Below, one piece after another: positions 26,123-36,921 of a DNA stretch of 64,000 bases. The notes beneath the pieces are model-generated. The model saw only the letters and a program-made list of their open reading frames with translations, searched no databases and was not told where the DNA came from. The translations under genes and the position numbers were made by a program. This DNA comes from Caulobacter sp. Root1455 (GTDB lineage: Bacteria > Pseudomonadota > Alphaproteobacteria > Caulobacterales > Caulobacteraceae), in contig NZ_LMFQ01000023.1 in NCBI RefSeq assembly GCF_001426905.1, positions 324,482 through 388,481 of the forward strand, written 5' to 3'. The first letter of the stretch is position 1. Each line of letters opens with the position of its first letter.

Positions 26123-29074
26123 ATGACCACAACGTCTTATCGATCACGCACGGCTCTGCTCGGCGCCGCCTCGGCCATGGTGCTGCTGAGCGCCAGCCAG
26201 GCCATCGCCCAGGCCGCGCCGGCTCAAAACGACCAACCATCCCAGGTTGATGAAGTCGTCGTCACCGGCTTCCGCGCTTCGCTCGCCAACGCCCTCAGCC
26301 TGAAGAAGAACTCGGACCAGATCATCGAGTCGATCACCGCCGAGGACATGGGCAAGTTCCCCGACCAGAACATCGCCGAGTCGCTGCAGCGCCTGCCGGG
26401 CGTGCAGATCGACCGGGAGAACGGCCAGGGCACCAAGGTCCGCATCCGCGGCCTCGACCAGAACGTCACCCTGCTCAACAGCGACACCTTCTTGTCGGGC
26501 CTGGAAGCCTTCCGCCTGGGCGAAGGCAACGCCAAGCAGACCAACTCGCTGGAGGGCATCCCCTCCAACCTGCTGGCGGGCGTGGACGTCATCAAGTCGC
26601 CGCAGGCCGACCAGATCGAAGGCGCCCTGGGCGGCACCGTCAACCTGAAGACCCGCAACGCGCTGGACATGACCAACGACCTGACCCTGGCGCTCGACGT
26701 CGCCGGCAACCAGGGCTCGACCGACGGCAAGCTGAAGCCGAATCTCTCGGCGGTGGTCGGCTACAAGTTCACCGACAACTTCGGCCTGCTGGGCAGTTTC
26801 ACCTACGACGAAAACTGGATCGACACCGAGGTGCTCAGCGGCGAGAACCGCGGCGGCTGGGCCTACCTGAACCGGCCCACCGCGACCGGCAACAACCAGG
26901 TCCAGACGGGCACGACCAACCTCTGGTCGCCGGAATATCGCTACAGCAACAACCGCCACCAGGAGCGCAAGCGCACCGCCTTCTCGCTGAACGCCGACTG
27001 GGACGTCTCGGACACGGTGACCCTGCGGGCGGACTGGTTCCACTCCGACCTGAAGATCTTCACCGGCGAGCACTCGCTGAAGTGGGCCTACGCCAACGAA
27101 AACGCGATGTACAATTCGCAGGGCCTGACCAAGAGCAGCAACGACGTCCTGCAGTCGGGCATGGTCACCGCCAACTCGTCGGAAGGCGACACCTTCGCCA
27201 AGAACGCCAAGGCCAAGACCGACAACGTGCAGTTCGCCCTCGACTGGAACGGCACGGAGCGCCTGAGCGGCAAGGTCCGCGCCGCCTGGTCCAAGACCGA
27301 CTACGCCTCGACCTCGGGCCAGGTCGACACGCGCTACACCCAGTACACGGTGCGTGACGGCGGCGCGGGCTTCGCCCCGAACGCCACCGCCCCGCTGACG
27401 GCGACCTACGGCTTCACCAACGGCGACTACCCGATGTTCACGCCGGCGGCCAACCTGGCCACCGCCATGACCACGCCCAGCTCGGTGTTCTTCAAGTCGC
27501 ACTGGGCGTTCGGCGACAAGTCCAAGCTGGACGACAAGGCCATCACCGGGGATCTCAGCTATCGCCCCGAGTTCGGCGAGGGCGCCAACATGGTGCTCAC
27601 GGGCGGCCTGCGTTACTCGGAAAACAAGGTCACCTCGGACTATGGCCGCTACCTGGCCGACTACTCGGCCAAGGGCGAACTGCCGGCCAGCGCCCAGGGC
27701 ACGACCGACCACGGCGTGTTCGTCGACTGGACCCCGCTGGGCTACTTCCAGGACGGCGCGATCGGCCTGAAGAAGTGCGACATCGCCTTCTACGGCTGCG
27801 GCCGCTTCGGCAATTCGCCCGCGGTGGTCACGCCCTACCAGACCGCCGCCTCGGCCCCCAGCCGCGCGGTCACCGACAACGTTCACGGCGTGAACGCGAT
27901 CTTCCAGGACTACGGGCAGATGAAGAACCCGGTGAACTGGATCCAGGCCCTGTATCCGTCGACCAAGTTCGCCTTCTACCGCGACCCGATCGAGTCCTTC
28001 AAAATCAAGGACGCCACGACCTCGGGCTACGTGATGGCCGACCTGGGAGACGAGGGTTACCACATCAACGCCGGCGTCCGCGTGGTGCACACCAAGCTGA
28101 CCATCGACTCGTCCAACACGCCGGTGACCCCGCTGTGGTGGGGCACCGACAGCTGGAACGGGATCCTGAAGAACCCGGATTCGGCCCGCACGGTGCGCGA
28201 GTACACCGACGTCCTGCCCAGCATCAACGCGGTGTTCAACGTCACCGAACAGGACAAGGTCCGGGCGACCGGCGCCCGCGTCGTCGCCGCCCAGAACCTG
28301 TTCGACCTGGGTCAGGGCGCGTCGTACAACTTCACCCGCTCGTCGACCCCGGGGCCGAACTTCGACAAGTTCCTCTACACCAACGGCAGCGGCGGCAACC
28401 CCAACCTCGACCCGTTCCGCGCGTCGCAGTTCGACCTGGCCTGGGAGCACTATTTCGGCAGCCAGGGCCTGATCTCGGCCGGCGTGTTCTACAAGACCGT
28501 CGACTCGTTCATCGTCCAGAACACCTTCCCGGTGACGGTGAAGGACCAGTCGGTGGCCGGCGCTTCGACCGGGACGTTCACCTCGGTGGTCAACGGCGAG
28601 GGCGGCGAGATCAAGGGTCTGGAGGCTCAGGCGCAGTACGCGTTCGAGAACGGCCTGGGCTTCACGGCCAACTACACCTACTCGGACTCCAAGTCGCCCT
28701 ACGCCAACGACTTCTCCGACAACCTGCCGATCCCGGGCGTGTCCAAGCACGCCTTCAACGTCCAGGGCTATTTCGAGAGCGGTCCGTTCTCGACCCGCCT
28801 GTCCTATGCCTGGCGTGACAAGGCCTACCAGGGCAACTACGGCTTCGGCTCCGGCGCCGACGTCCACAACCTGGGCATCTACAACGAAGCCTACGGCCAG
28901 CTGGACGGCCAGGTGGCCTACGACATCACCCAGGATCTGAAGGTGACGCTGGAGGCTTCCAACCTGACCAAGGAAGACAACAAGGCCTACCTGCAGTTCT
29001 CCGAACTGCCCCTGCGTTTCGTGTCGGGCGACCGGCGCGTCTCGTTCGGTCTGCGCTACCGCTTCGGCCGCTAG
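26123..29074 (+). CDS. TonB-dependent receptor, Xanthomonas/Caulobacter oligosaccharide type
   Basis: A 983-residue outer membrane receptor with signal peptide (ASQAIAQ), TonB box VDEVVVTGFRASL, plug domain (IAESLQRLPGVQIDRENGQG, VDVIKSPQADQIEGALGGTV) and a long barrel ending RVSFGLRYRFGR. The ENGQG and SLEGIP motifs mark the large TonB-receptor subfamily expanded in Xanthomonas and Caulobacter for plant oligosaccharide uptake. ATG 26123 is preceded by AGGGGA; the frame extends upstream but without signal sequence. It lies between the esterase/GH2 operon and the flavoprotein/GH3 genes and is probably the uptake port of this locus. A strong terminator follows. Confidence 0.94.
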   Translation: MTTTSYRSRTALLGAASAMVLLSASQAIAQAAPAQNDQPSQVDEVVVTGFRASLANALSLKKNSDQIIESITAEDMGKFPDQNIAESLQRLPGVQIDRENGQGTKVRIRGLDQNVTLLNSDTFLSGLEAFRLGEGNAKQTNSLEGIPSNLLAGVDVIKSPQADQIEGALGGTVNLKTRNALDMTNDLTLALDVAGNQGSTDGKLKPNLSAVVGYKFTDNFGLLGSFTYDENWIDTEVLSGENRGGWAYLNRPTATGNNQVQTGTTNLWSPEYRYSNNRHQERKRTAFSLNADWDVSDTVTLRADWFHSDLKIFTGEHSLKWAYANENAMYNSQGLTKSSNDVLQSGMVTANSSEGDTFAKNAKAKTDNVQFALDWNGTERLSGKVRAAWSKTDYASTSGQVDTRYTQYTVRDGGAGFAPNATAPLTATYGFTNGDYPMFTPAANLATAMTTPSSVFFKSHWAFGDKSKLDDKAITGDLSYRPEFGEGANMVLTGGLRYSENKVTSDYGRYLADYSAKGELPASAQGTTDHGVFVDWTPLGYFQDGAIGLKKCDIAFYGCGRFGNSPAVVTPYQTAASAPSRAVTDNVHGVNAIFQDYGQMKNPVNWIQALYPSTKFAFYRDPIESFKIKDATTSGYVMADLGDEGYHINAGVRVVHTKLTIDSSNTPVTPLWWGTDSWNGILKNPDSARTVREYTDVLPSINAVFNVTEQDKVRATGARVVAAQNLFDLGQGASYNFTRSSTPGPNFDKFLYTNGSGGNPNLDPFRASQFDLAWEHYFGSQGLISAGVFYKTVDSFIVQNTFPVTVKDQSVAGASTGTFTSVVNGEGGEIKGLEAQAQYAFENGLGFTANYTYSDSKSPYANDFSDNLPIPGVSKHAFNVQGYFESGPFSTRLSYAWRDKAYQGNYGFGSGADVHNLGIYNEAYGQLDGQVAYDITQDLKVTLEASNLTKEDNKAYLQFSELPLRFVSGDRRVSFGLRYRFGR

Positions 29075-29088
29075 GGCCTAGGCACGGG

Positions 29089-29124
29089 ATGGCCATGGCT
29101 CCTGGCGAGCCATGGCCATTTTTC
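29089..29124 (+). terminator. Intrinsic terminator after TonB receptor
   Basis: A perfect 13-bp stem (ATGGCCATGGCTC at 29089-29101 pairs with 29107-29119) with 5-base loop is followed by TTTTTC. It ends the TonB receptor transcript, although some read-through into the flavoprotein gene 85 bp further on is possible. Confidence 0.92.
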
Positions 29125-29208
29125 TTGAGCGTCGCCGTCGTCAGGCGGAGGATCGGACGCACGATCCCTGGGCGGCGAGGCGTCACCAGGCCGGGAAGGA
29201 ACGGCGAC

Positions 29209-30732
29209 ATGTCGGACGGAACTTGGATCCAGAACATCGTCATCGTCGGCGGCGGAAGCGCCGGATGGATGACCGCCGCGGCCCTGGCGCGCGGTCTTGA
29301 TCGCCGCTACCGGATCCAGGTGGTCGAGTCCCAGGACATCGGGGTGGTCGGCGTCGGCGAGGCGACGATCCCGCCGATCCGGCTGTTCAACGCCATGCTG
29401 GGCCTGGACGAGGCCGAGTTCATGCGCGAGACCCGGGCGACCTACAAGCTAGGCATCGAGTTCCGCGACTGGGGCGGCCTGGGCCAATCCTATTTCCACC
29501 CGTTCGGCGTCTACGGCCTCAACGCCGAGATGGGCCATTTCTTCCAGTACTGGCTGAAGCTGAACCACGAGGGGGGAAGCCTCGCCCTGGCCGACTATTC
29601 GCTGTGCGCCCAGGCGGCCAAGGCCGGCCGGTTCGACCGTCAGAGCGACGACCCGCGCGATCCGATGTCGACCTTCGGCTTCGCCTATCATTTCGACACC
29701 ATTCTCTACGGCCAGTACCTGCGCCGCTTCGCCCAGGGCCTGGGCGTCGCGCGGATCGAGGGCGAGGTCGTCCAGGTCGACCAGGATTCCGAAACCGGCT
29801 TCGTCACCGCCCTGCGGCTGAAATCCGGCGCCAGCGTCGAGGGCGATCTGTTCATCGACTGTTCGGGCTTCAAGGGCCTGCTGATCGAGCAGACGCTCAA
29901 GGCCGGCTACGAGGACTGGTCGGCCTACCTGCCGATGGACCGGGCGGCCGCCGTGCCCTGCGCCCTGCGCGGCCCCCTGTCGCCGTACACCACCTCGACG
30001 GCCCGCGAGGCCGGCTGGCAATGGCGCATCCCGCTGCAGCACCGGGTCGGCAACGGCTATGTCTATTCCAGCCGCTTCATCTCGGACGAAGACGCCGTTT
30101 CGACGCTGATGGGCAATCTCGAGACCGAGCCTCTGGCCGACGCGCGCCTGCTGCGGTTCGCCACCGGCCGCCGCCGGAAGATGTGGGACAAGAACGTCGT
30201 CGCCATCGGCCTGTCCAGCGGGTTCATGGAGCCCCTGGAGTCCACCAGCATCCATCTGATCCAGGCCAGCATCAACAAGCTGCTGCAACACTTCCCCGAC
30301 CGCCGGTTCTCGCCCGCCAACCGCGAGGCCTATAATCGGCGCATCGCGGTCGACATGGAGACGATCCGCGACTTCCTGATCCTGCACTACAAATCCACCA
30401 CCCGCGACGACGCGGCCCTGTGGTCCTATGTGCGCCAGATGCCGATCCCGGACTCGCTGGCCGACCGGATCGAGCTGTTCCACGAGCGCGGCCAGCTGGT
30501 CATCCATCCCGACGAGATGTTCACCCCCACCTCCTGGCTGGCCGTGCTGCTGGGACAGGGTGTGCAGCCCCAGGGTTACTCGCCGCTGGTGGCGGACCAG
30601 GACAGCCGGGCGATCGCTGACGGCTTCCGGAACATGAAGGCGTTGATCGCCCGTCGGGTCGACGCCATGCCCGGCCACGCCGACTACATGAAACGCCACG
30701 GCATGTGGGCCGCGGAGGCCATGGTGGCCTGA
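29209..30732 (+). CDS. Tryptophan halogenase-family flavoprotein
   Basis: A 507-residue FAD-dependent protein of the tryptophan halogenase family. FAD-binding IVGGGSAGWMTAAAL at the N-terminus, the family motif WQWRIP and the TYKLGIEFRDW segment, which aligns with the lysine-containing region of PrnA-type halogenases, are present. ATG 29209 has AAGGA upstream. Members linked to TonB receptors in Caulobacter and Xanthomonas sugar loci are common and have no shown halogenase activity, so a role in modifying or sensing a carbohydrate-associated compound is possible. No dedicated flavin reductase is nearby. Family secure, reaction unknown. Confidence 0.9.
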   Translation: MSDGTWIQNIVIVGGGSAGWMTAAALARGLDRRYRIQVVESQDIGVVGVGEATIPPIRLFNAMLGLDEAEFMRETRATYKLGIEFRDWGGLGQSYFHPFGVYGLNAEMGHFFQYWLKLNHEGGSLALADYSLCAQAAKAGRFDRQSDDPRDPMSTFGFAYHFDTILYGQYLRRFAQGLGVARIEGEVVQVDQDSETGFVTALRLKSGASVEGDLFIDCSGFKGLLIEQTLKAGYEDWSAYLPMDRAAAVPCALRGPLSPYTTSTAREAGWQWRIPLQHRVGNGYVYSSRFISDEDAVSTLMGNLETEPLADARLLRFATGRRRKMWDKNVVAIGLSSGFMEPLESTSIHLIQASINKLLQHFPDRRFSPANREAYNRRIAVDMETIRDFLILHYKSTTRDDAALWSYVRQMPIPDSLADRIELFHERGQLVIHPDEMFTPTSWLAVLLGQGVQPQGYSPLVADQDSRAIADGFRNMKALIARRVDAMPGHADYMKRHGMWAAEAMVA

Positions 30733-30799
30733 CGCCCCGCGGCGCCCGGCCTCTCCCCGACATCCACGGAGGTTCAGCAAGGTACCGCTATCAAGCCTC

Positions 30800-30828
30800 T
30801 GGACAGCGCTGTCAATTCATGGTGCAGT
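30800..30828 (+). promoter_or_regulatory. Second intergenic GACAGCGCTGTC operator with possible promoter
   Basis: The perfect palindrome at 30802-30813 overlaps a -35-like TGGACA (30800-30805), with a weak -10 TGCAGT 17 bp further on. This copies the layout of the TonB receptor promoter. The start of GH3 is 300 bp downstream, with an intrinsic terminator between. Together with 25960 it defines a small putative regulon. Confidence 0.5.
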
Positions 30829-31034
30829 CAGGACCGTCAAGAGGGGCGCCAGCCCCCGCTTCAGGGAAGGGAACACCCACACCGCGCCCGCGCGCCCAAT
30901 AGAGGCGAGCGGCGTCCACGAAATTCCTATCCGTCCCGTTCCAGCGCCGATTCGTCGGCGGGGACGACGCGCCTTCGTCAGACCCCTCCGACGGCGGCGT
31001 GACTGGATCCCCTTCATCGGGGGCTCTCCAAACT

Positions 31035-31072
31035 CCGGCGCGACGATGTTCTCCCCGTCGCGCCGGTTTTTT
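31035..31072 (+). terminator. Intrinsic terminator inside the GH3 leader region
   Basis: A perfect 11-bp stem (CCGGCGCGACG at 31035-31045 against 31056-31066) with a 10-base loop is followed by TTTTTT. It lies downstream of the operator at 30802 and 57 bp before the GH3 start. It either ends the flavoprotein transcript, attenuates GH3, or ends a small RNA made from the 30.8-kb promoter. The region 30733-31034 holds no other convincing gene. Confidence 0.88.
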
Positions 31073-31128
31073 GCCGCGCAATGACCGCCCGCGCCTCAGT
31101 CGCCTGGGCCGCTTCTTGAAGGTGTTGA

Positions 31129-33624
<2,496 letters not shown>

Positions 33625-33646
33625 GTCGATCAGCCCAGTGCGTGGT

Positions 33647-33732
33647 CCTCGTCCTTCGACAAGCTCAGGATGAGGACCATTCCGCAGGCCGAAGAGAAGA
33701 AAACCTCATCCTGAGCCTGTCGAAGGGCGAGG
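33647..33732. repeat. Palindromic repeat, CCTTCGACAAGCTC family (copy 1)
   Basis: Arms CCTCGTCCTTCGACAAGC...GGATGAGG (33647-33675) and CCTCATCCTGAGCC...GGGCGAGG (33704-33732) are inverted copies. On the plus strand the stem is followed by TTTTCGG, so it may also end the GH3 transcript. A second copy lies at 46776. Confidence 0.85.
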
Positions 33733-33762
33733 TTTTCGGGCGGGCTTGGCTATAGTGACGCC

Positions 33763-34236
33763 ATGTCCCGCACCACGCCCGCCACCCTCGCCCTGACCAA
33801 GGCCGGGGTCGATTTCACGGTCCACGCCTACGACTACGATCCGGACGCCGACAGCATCGGCCTGGCCGCCGCCGCGGCCCTGGGCGAGGATCCTGGCCGG
33901 GTGCTCAAGACCCTGATGGCGCTGGTCGACGGCAAGCCGGTTCTGGTCATCGCGCCCTCCGACCGCGAGGTGGCGATGAAGAAGCTGGCGGCGGCGGTCG
34001 GCGGCAAGTCGGCTCAGATGATGAAGCCCGCCGACGCCGAGCGGATCAGCGGCTACAAGGTCGGCGGCATCAGCCCGTTCGGCCAGCGCAAGCCGCTGCC
34101 GGCGGTGATCGAGGCCGACGCCCTGGCCCACGATCGCGTCTACATCAACGGCGGCCAGCGCGGCCTGCAGGTGCGGCTGGACCCGAACGCGGCGCGCGAG
34201 GTGCTGAAGGCGGTCGCGGCTCAGGTGTCTTCCTAA
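33763..34236 (+). CDS. ybaK: Cys-tRNA(Pro)/aminoacyl-tRNA deacylase, YbaK family
   Basis: A 157-residue YbaK/EbsC domain protein that hydrolyses mischarged aminoacyl-tRNA, in E. coli Cys-tRNA(Pro), as a trans-editing factor in the cytoplasm. Signatures include RVLKTLMALVDGKPVLVI, the lysine-rich MKKLAAAVGGKSAQM and the GYKVGGISPFGQ loop with the substrate glycines. Length fits the family. It is preceded by the palindromic repeat and overlaps the 3' end of the convergent MarR-GNAT gene by 4 bp. Confidence 0.92.
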   Translation: MSRTTPATLALTKAGVDFTVHAYDYDPDADSIGLAAAAALGEDPGRVLKTLMALVDGKPVLVIAPSDREVAMKKLAAAVGGKSAQMMKPADAERISGYKVGGISPFGQRKPLPAVIEADALAHDRVYINGGQRGLQVRLDPNAAREVLKAVAAQVSS

Positions 34237-35195
34237 CCCCGATACCGCATCGCCACGTCGCACCGCTCATACCGGCTGCCGAACAGCGCCATGATCTCGG
34301 CGTCGTGCTGGAAGCCCAGCTTCTCGTAGAGATGGATGGCCGGCCCGCACTTCCTGTTGGTCAGCAGGTAGAGCCGGTCGGCGACGCCCATGGCCTTGGC
34401 CCGCTCCAGCGCCGCCGCCAGCAGGAACTCGCCCACCTTGCGGCCGCGCGCGGCCTCCAGGACGCCCATCTTGGTCAGCTCGAACCAGCCGTCCTTCATC
34501 CGCATGATGGCGCAGGTCCCCACCACCCCCAGGTCCGGCGTCTGCGCGAACAGCACCGCCCCGCCCTTGTCGACGATCAGTTCGCGCGGGTTCTCCAGCA
34601 GCGTGATGTCGTTCTCCTCGAGGGCGAACATCTGCGCGATCCAGGCGGCGTTGATGTCGTGGAACGCCCGCGCCAGGTCGTCGGAGAAGTCGCGGATGGT
34701 CATCGCCGGCGCCGCGGCGGGGGCCATGATCCGGTCCACCAGCGAGCGGCGGTCAAGTTCGGTCTCGATCATCGTGATCTCCTCCAGCAGGGCGGCGTGG
34801 CGGCCGCCGCACAGCGATACGGCGGCGGCCTCGACCTTGGGCCACAGGTCGCGCTCCAGCCGGTCCATCAAGGCTTCGCCGGCCGCGCTCAGCGACAGCA
34901 GCTTCTGGCGCTGGTCCCGCCCCTCGCGGCTGGCGTCGATCAGGCCCTGCTCCATCAAGGCCTGGACGGCGCGGGTGGCGGTCGGCTGGCTGATCCGCAG
35001 ATGCTGGGCGACGCCGCCCACGGTCTGCGGACCCTGCTGGCGCAGCACGGCCATGAACGGTTGCTGGGCCGGCTGGATCGGCAGGTTCATGGCCTGGAGC
35101 GTGGCGGCGGCGTCGGTCTGCAGCCGGTCGGCCAGGCGCTTCATCCGGCTGCCCAGGAAGGTCACGCCCAGGTCGGCGAGGGTGTCGGGGGTCAT
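34233..35195 (-). CDS. MarR-family regulator fused to GNAT acetyltransferase
   Basis: A 320-residue two-domain protein. Residues 1-150 are a MarR winged helix (VGGVAQHLRISQPTATRAVQALM, then DQRQKLLSLSAAG), and residues 170-320 form a GNAT fold with the acetyl-CoA loop GRKVGEFLLAAALERAK and the terminal IHLYEKLGFQ. ATG 35195 was chosen because the promoter-like TTGCCA/TATATA elements place the transcript start near 35222; ATG 35222 is an alternative, nearly leaderless. A 16-bp palindrome in the promoter suggests autoregulation. Such fusions are known in proteobacteria but substrates are mostly unknown. Confidence 0.88.
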   Translation of the reverse strand: MTPDTLADLGVTFLGSRMKRLADRLQTDAAATLQAMNLPIQPAQQPFMAVLRQQGPQTVGGVAQHLRISQPTATRAVQALMEQGLIDASREGRDQRQKLLSLSAAGEALMDRLERDLWPKVEAAAVSLCGGRHAALLEEITMIETELDRRSLVDRIMAPAAAPAMTIRDFSDDLARAFHDINAAWIAQMFALEENDITLLENPRELIVDKGGAVLFAQTPDLGVVGTCAIMRMKDGWFELTKMGVLEAARGRKVGEFLLAAALERAKAMGVADRLYLLTNRKCGPAIHLYEKLGFQHDAEIMALFGSRYERCDVAMRYRG

Positions 35196-35232
35196 GATCG
35201 AGCTCTCGGGGGTCACAAACATGTCGAGATAT

Positions 35233-35248
35233 ATACATAGCTATGTAT
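35233..35248. promoter_or_regulatory. Perfect 16-bp palindrome in the MarR-GNAT promoter
   Basis: ATACATAGCTATGTAT is perfectly symmetric and AT-rich in a GC-rich background. On the minus strand it lies between TTGCCA and TATATA promoter-like elements, so binding by the MarR domain would block its own transcription. Confidence 0.7.
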
Positions 35249-35362
35249 CTGGTTTGGCAAGCTGGAATTTTGGGCTTCGTCCCACAGGCGACACAGGAAC
35301 CAAGCGCCCCGGCCGGTGTTTCAGCCCACTCCCCAGGCCGGTGAATGGGCAAGAGACGCACC

Positions 35363-36643
35363 ATGACCTCGTTGCTCCGTCGCGTCCGGTCAATCGCCCT
35401 GTTCGAGCAGTTGGGGCCCGGCCTAGTCACCGGCGCGGCCGACGACGATCCGTCCGGCATCGCCACCTATTCCCAGACCGGGGCGCGGTTCGGCTACGGC
35501 CTGCTGTGGACCCTGCTGCTGACCTATCCGTTGATGAGCGCCATCCAGCTGGTCAGCGGCGAGATCGGCCGGGTCACCGGCAAGGGCTTGGCTCGCAACA
35601 TGGGCGAGGTGATCCCCAGCGGCGCCGTGACGGGTCTGGTCGTCCTTCTGTTCGCGGCCAACACCGTCAATATCGGCGCCGACCTGGCCGCCATGGGGGC
35701 GGCCGCTCGGCTGCTGGCGGGCGGCGGCGCGCATCTGTTCACGATCGGCTTCGCGGTCGTGTCGCTGCTGCTGCAGATGTTCGTTCCGTACAAGCGCTAT
35801 GTCCGCTTCCTCAAATGGCTGACCCTGGTGCTGTTCGCCTATGTCGCCGTGGTCCTGGTCGTGAAGCTCGACTGGGGGCAGGTCGCGCGGGGCCTGTTCC
35901 TGCCGGATCTGAAGCTGCTGGGCTCCAAGGAGGCGATCACCACCATCGTCGCCGTTTTCGGCACGACGATCAGCCCCTACCTGTTCTTCTGGCAGACCGC
36001 CCAGGAGGTCGAGGAGGTCGATCACGACGACCAGGCCCGCCCCCTGACCGAGGCGCCCGAGCAGGCCAAGCGCGAGATGCGCCGCATACGGATGGACACC
36101 TTCGTCGGCATGGCGGTCTCGAACCTGATCGCCCTGGCCATCATGATCGCCACCGCGGCCACCCTGCACGCCGCCGGCAAGACCGAGATCGCCACGGCCG
36201 CCGACGCGGCCAAGGCCCTGGAGCCGGCGGCGGGCCGGTTCGCCTTCCTGCTGTTCACCCTGGGCATTGTCGGCACCGGCCTGCTGTCGATCCCGGTCCT
36301 GGCCGGATCCGCCGCCTATGCGGTGGGCGAGAGCCGGGGCTGGACCTGCGGTCTCGACAACAAGCCCTGGGAGGCGGTCGGCTTCTATGCGGTGATCGGC
36401 GCGGCCACCCTGCTGGGCGTCGGTCTGGACCTGATGAAGATCGATCCGATCCAGGCCCTGTTCTTGAGCGCGGTGATCAACGGCGTGATCGCCGTGCCGA
36501 TGATGGTGGTGATGATGCTGGTCGCCTCGCGCCGCGACCAGATGGGCCGCTTCGTCGCCGGCCCGGCCCTGAAGCTGTTCGGCTGGCTGGCCACGGCGGT
36601 GATGGCGATCGCCGCGGCGGCGATGTTCGTGGCCATGGCCTGA
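35363..36643 (+). CDS. NRAMP-related divalent metal transporter with non-canonical metal motifs
   Basis: An inner membrane protein of about 426 residues with 11 hydrophobic segments. It belongs to the NRAMP superfamily by overall layout, but the first helix reads DDDPSGIATYSQ instead of the DPGN metal motif and helix 6 reads GTTISPYLFFWQ instead of the MPH motif. It is therefore closer to the NRAMP-related branch that includes magnesium or aluminium transporters than to classical MntH. An acidic loop QEVEEVDHDDQ follows helix 6. Start at 35363 chosen for an AAGAG upstream; ATG 35345 would add six residues. No metal riboswitch is apparent upstream. Confidence 0.85.
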   Translation: MTSLLRRVRSIALFEQLGPGLVTGAADDDPSGIATYSQTGARFGYGLLWTLLLTYPLMSAIQLVSGEIGRVTGKGLARNMGEVIPSGAVTGLVVLLFAANTVNIGADLAAMGAAARLLAGGGAHLFTIGFAVVSLLLQMFVPYKRYVRFLKWLTLVLFAYVAVVLVVKLDWGQVARGLFLPDLKLLGSKEAITTIVAVFGTTISPYLFFWQTAQEVEEVDHDDQARPLTEAPEQAKREMRRIRMDTFVGMAVSNLIALAIMIATAATLHAAGKTEIATAADAAKALEPAAGRFAFLLFTLGIVGTGLLSIPVLAGSAAYAVGESRGWTCGLDNKPWEAVGFYAVIGAATLLGVGLDLMKIDPIQALFLSAVINGVIAVPMMVVMMLVASRRDQMGRFVAGPALKLFGWLATAVMAIAAAAMFVAMA

Positions 36644-36921
36644 GCGCGTACGGCGTTCGCCGAACCGTGTCGTGACGGCAACAAGGTCGCCGCCAAGTCG
36701 TCTCCCGGGTCGCGACGACCTTGTCGACGGCGGGGGATCATGAGATCAGCGTCTCCCGATCCACGCTCCGGAAGAAGCCGCCGCCGCATGACCTTGAACG
36801 CCGCCCAGCCATACAAGCCACCGATCCCGGTGCGATGGCGCGCGTCGTGCGAGCCGCGCCCGCTTCGTCTCCAACACAACCGCTAGCGACGGCCCGCCCC
36901 GGCTGTCGCCGGGAGCTATCG

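Noticed and set aside
29209..30732. Biosynthetic cluster around the tryptophan halogenase-like gene
   Set aside because: Neighbours are a TonB receptor and glycosidases; there is no flavin reductase, peptide synthetase or polyketide synthase.
30830..31072. tRNA gene or known riboswitch in the GH3 leader
   Set aside because: No cloverleaf, T-arm GTTCNANNC or recognised aptamer could be made out; only the terminator hairpin is convincing.
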